Shown in pieces: positions 55,076 to 55,155 of a DNA stretch of 55,155 bases. The notes under the pieces are model-generated. The model was not told the origin of the DNA and did no database searches. It saw nothing but the letters and a program-made list of their open reading frames with translations. Location of the stretch: positions 1-55,155 of the forward strand of contig CANRPD010000010.1 of the NCBI GenBank assembly GCA_947632385.1, in the 5' to 3' direction. The position numbers were made by a program, and so were the translations under genes. Within the stretch, counting starts at the first letter, position 1. Every line of letters starts with the position of its first letter. Origin of the DNA: an uncultured Clostridia bacterium. Lineage in GTDB: Bacteria > Bacillota > Clostridia > Oscillospirales > Acutalibacteraceae.

Positions 55076-55155
55076 ACGTGTCAGATCAGCACGATTTAGA
55101 ACCCTGGGCCTTCTTAGGGGGTGTTCTGAACCCTTAATGTTTTAACATTGATCAG

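Larger units (their letters stand above)
54187..55155. other. Gene-free, repeat-rich region
   Basis: No gene that I can support lies here. It holds an imperfect palindrome (ATTGTTTCCCTC at 54261-54272, GAGGGAACAAT at 54275-54285), the 31-base direct repeat, the copy-6 cloverleaf and the GCACGAACCC repeats. The longer open frames (for example minus-strand 54358-55056) are produced by the GC-rich palindromes and have no RBS or family resemblance. The AT-rich bases 54235-54300 and 54380-54440 might hold promoters, but none is clear. Confidence 0.5.

Noticed and set aside
1..55155. rRNA, tRNA, riboswitch, prophage, IS element or integrase
   Set aside because: Looked for and not seen: no recognisable rRNA or tRNA sequence, no transposase, integrase or phage structural gene, and no known riboswitch core upstream of the genes.

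Overview
The window reads as a piece of a GC-rich, spore-forming, gut-type clostridium, most likely Oscillospiraceae (Oscillibacter/Flavonifractor/Dysosmobacter-like). The evidence is a gerA-gerB-gerC germinant receptor operon, a SpoVB/MurJ-type flippase, a DUF421 protein, a CarD-family regulator, a bile salt hydrolase, several gut-type glycosidases and an S-layer-homology surface protein. The taxonomic call is inference; no rRNA gene is present. Most genes have strong GGAGG-type ribosome binding sites, and many have clear sigma-A promoters with 17-bp spacers.

Layout. 1-5 kb (minus): a partial exported protein, a bile salt hydrolase with a cysteine-rich HdrB-like partner, and a Cys/His-repeat SLH protein. 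5.2-7 kb (plus): an unknown small protein and a FucO-type alcohol dehydrogenase. 7-8.4 kb: a gene-free block made of at least two interleaved repeat families. 8.4-14.7 kb (minus): CarD-like regulator, clostridial unknown protein, MBL hydrolase, PcrA helicase, DUF3842, DUF421. 14.8-18.4 kb (plus): gerABC, overlapping asnB tail to tail. 18.4-28 kb (minus): asnB, GH43, an M16C protease, GH2. 28.1-41.9 kb (plus): split TSUP permease, DUF378, a penicillin-binding transpeptidase, TypA/BipA, an exonuclease-PgeF fusion, a PflX-like radical SAM protein, GH123-like, M18 aminopeptidase, GH13 and a BaiCD/BaiH-type flavoenzyme. 42-46.9 kb (minus): DUF3795-VOC fusion, WYL regulator, MATE exporter, NUDIX-glycerol-1-phosphate dehydrogenase fusion. 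47-50.6 kb (plus): mutY-GNAT-nitrilase-radical SAM operon. 50.7-52.4 kb (minus): an AT-richer GNAT gene and an Erm-type rRNA methylase with an RLR-type leader peptide. 52.5-54.1 kb (plus): SpoVB/MurJ. 54.1-55.2 kb: gene-free and repeat-rich.

Two things stand out. First, six intergenic sites (7.4, 8.2, 13.4, 20.4, 25.45 and 54.7 kb) fold into the same four-way-junction design: an outer stem, usually ending CTCGCC/GGCGAG, that encloses exactly three hairpins. All six have the same orientation by arm-1 loop. One copy lies in the predicted 5' leader of pcrA and one has been interrupted by a second repeat. Second, the erm-like gene has a consensus promoter, a 165-nt leader, a 9-codon peptide with an Arg-Leu-Arg motif, and leader-to-RBS complementarity, so it looks macrolide-inducible.
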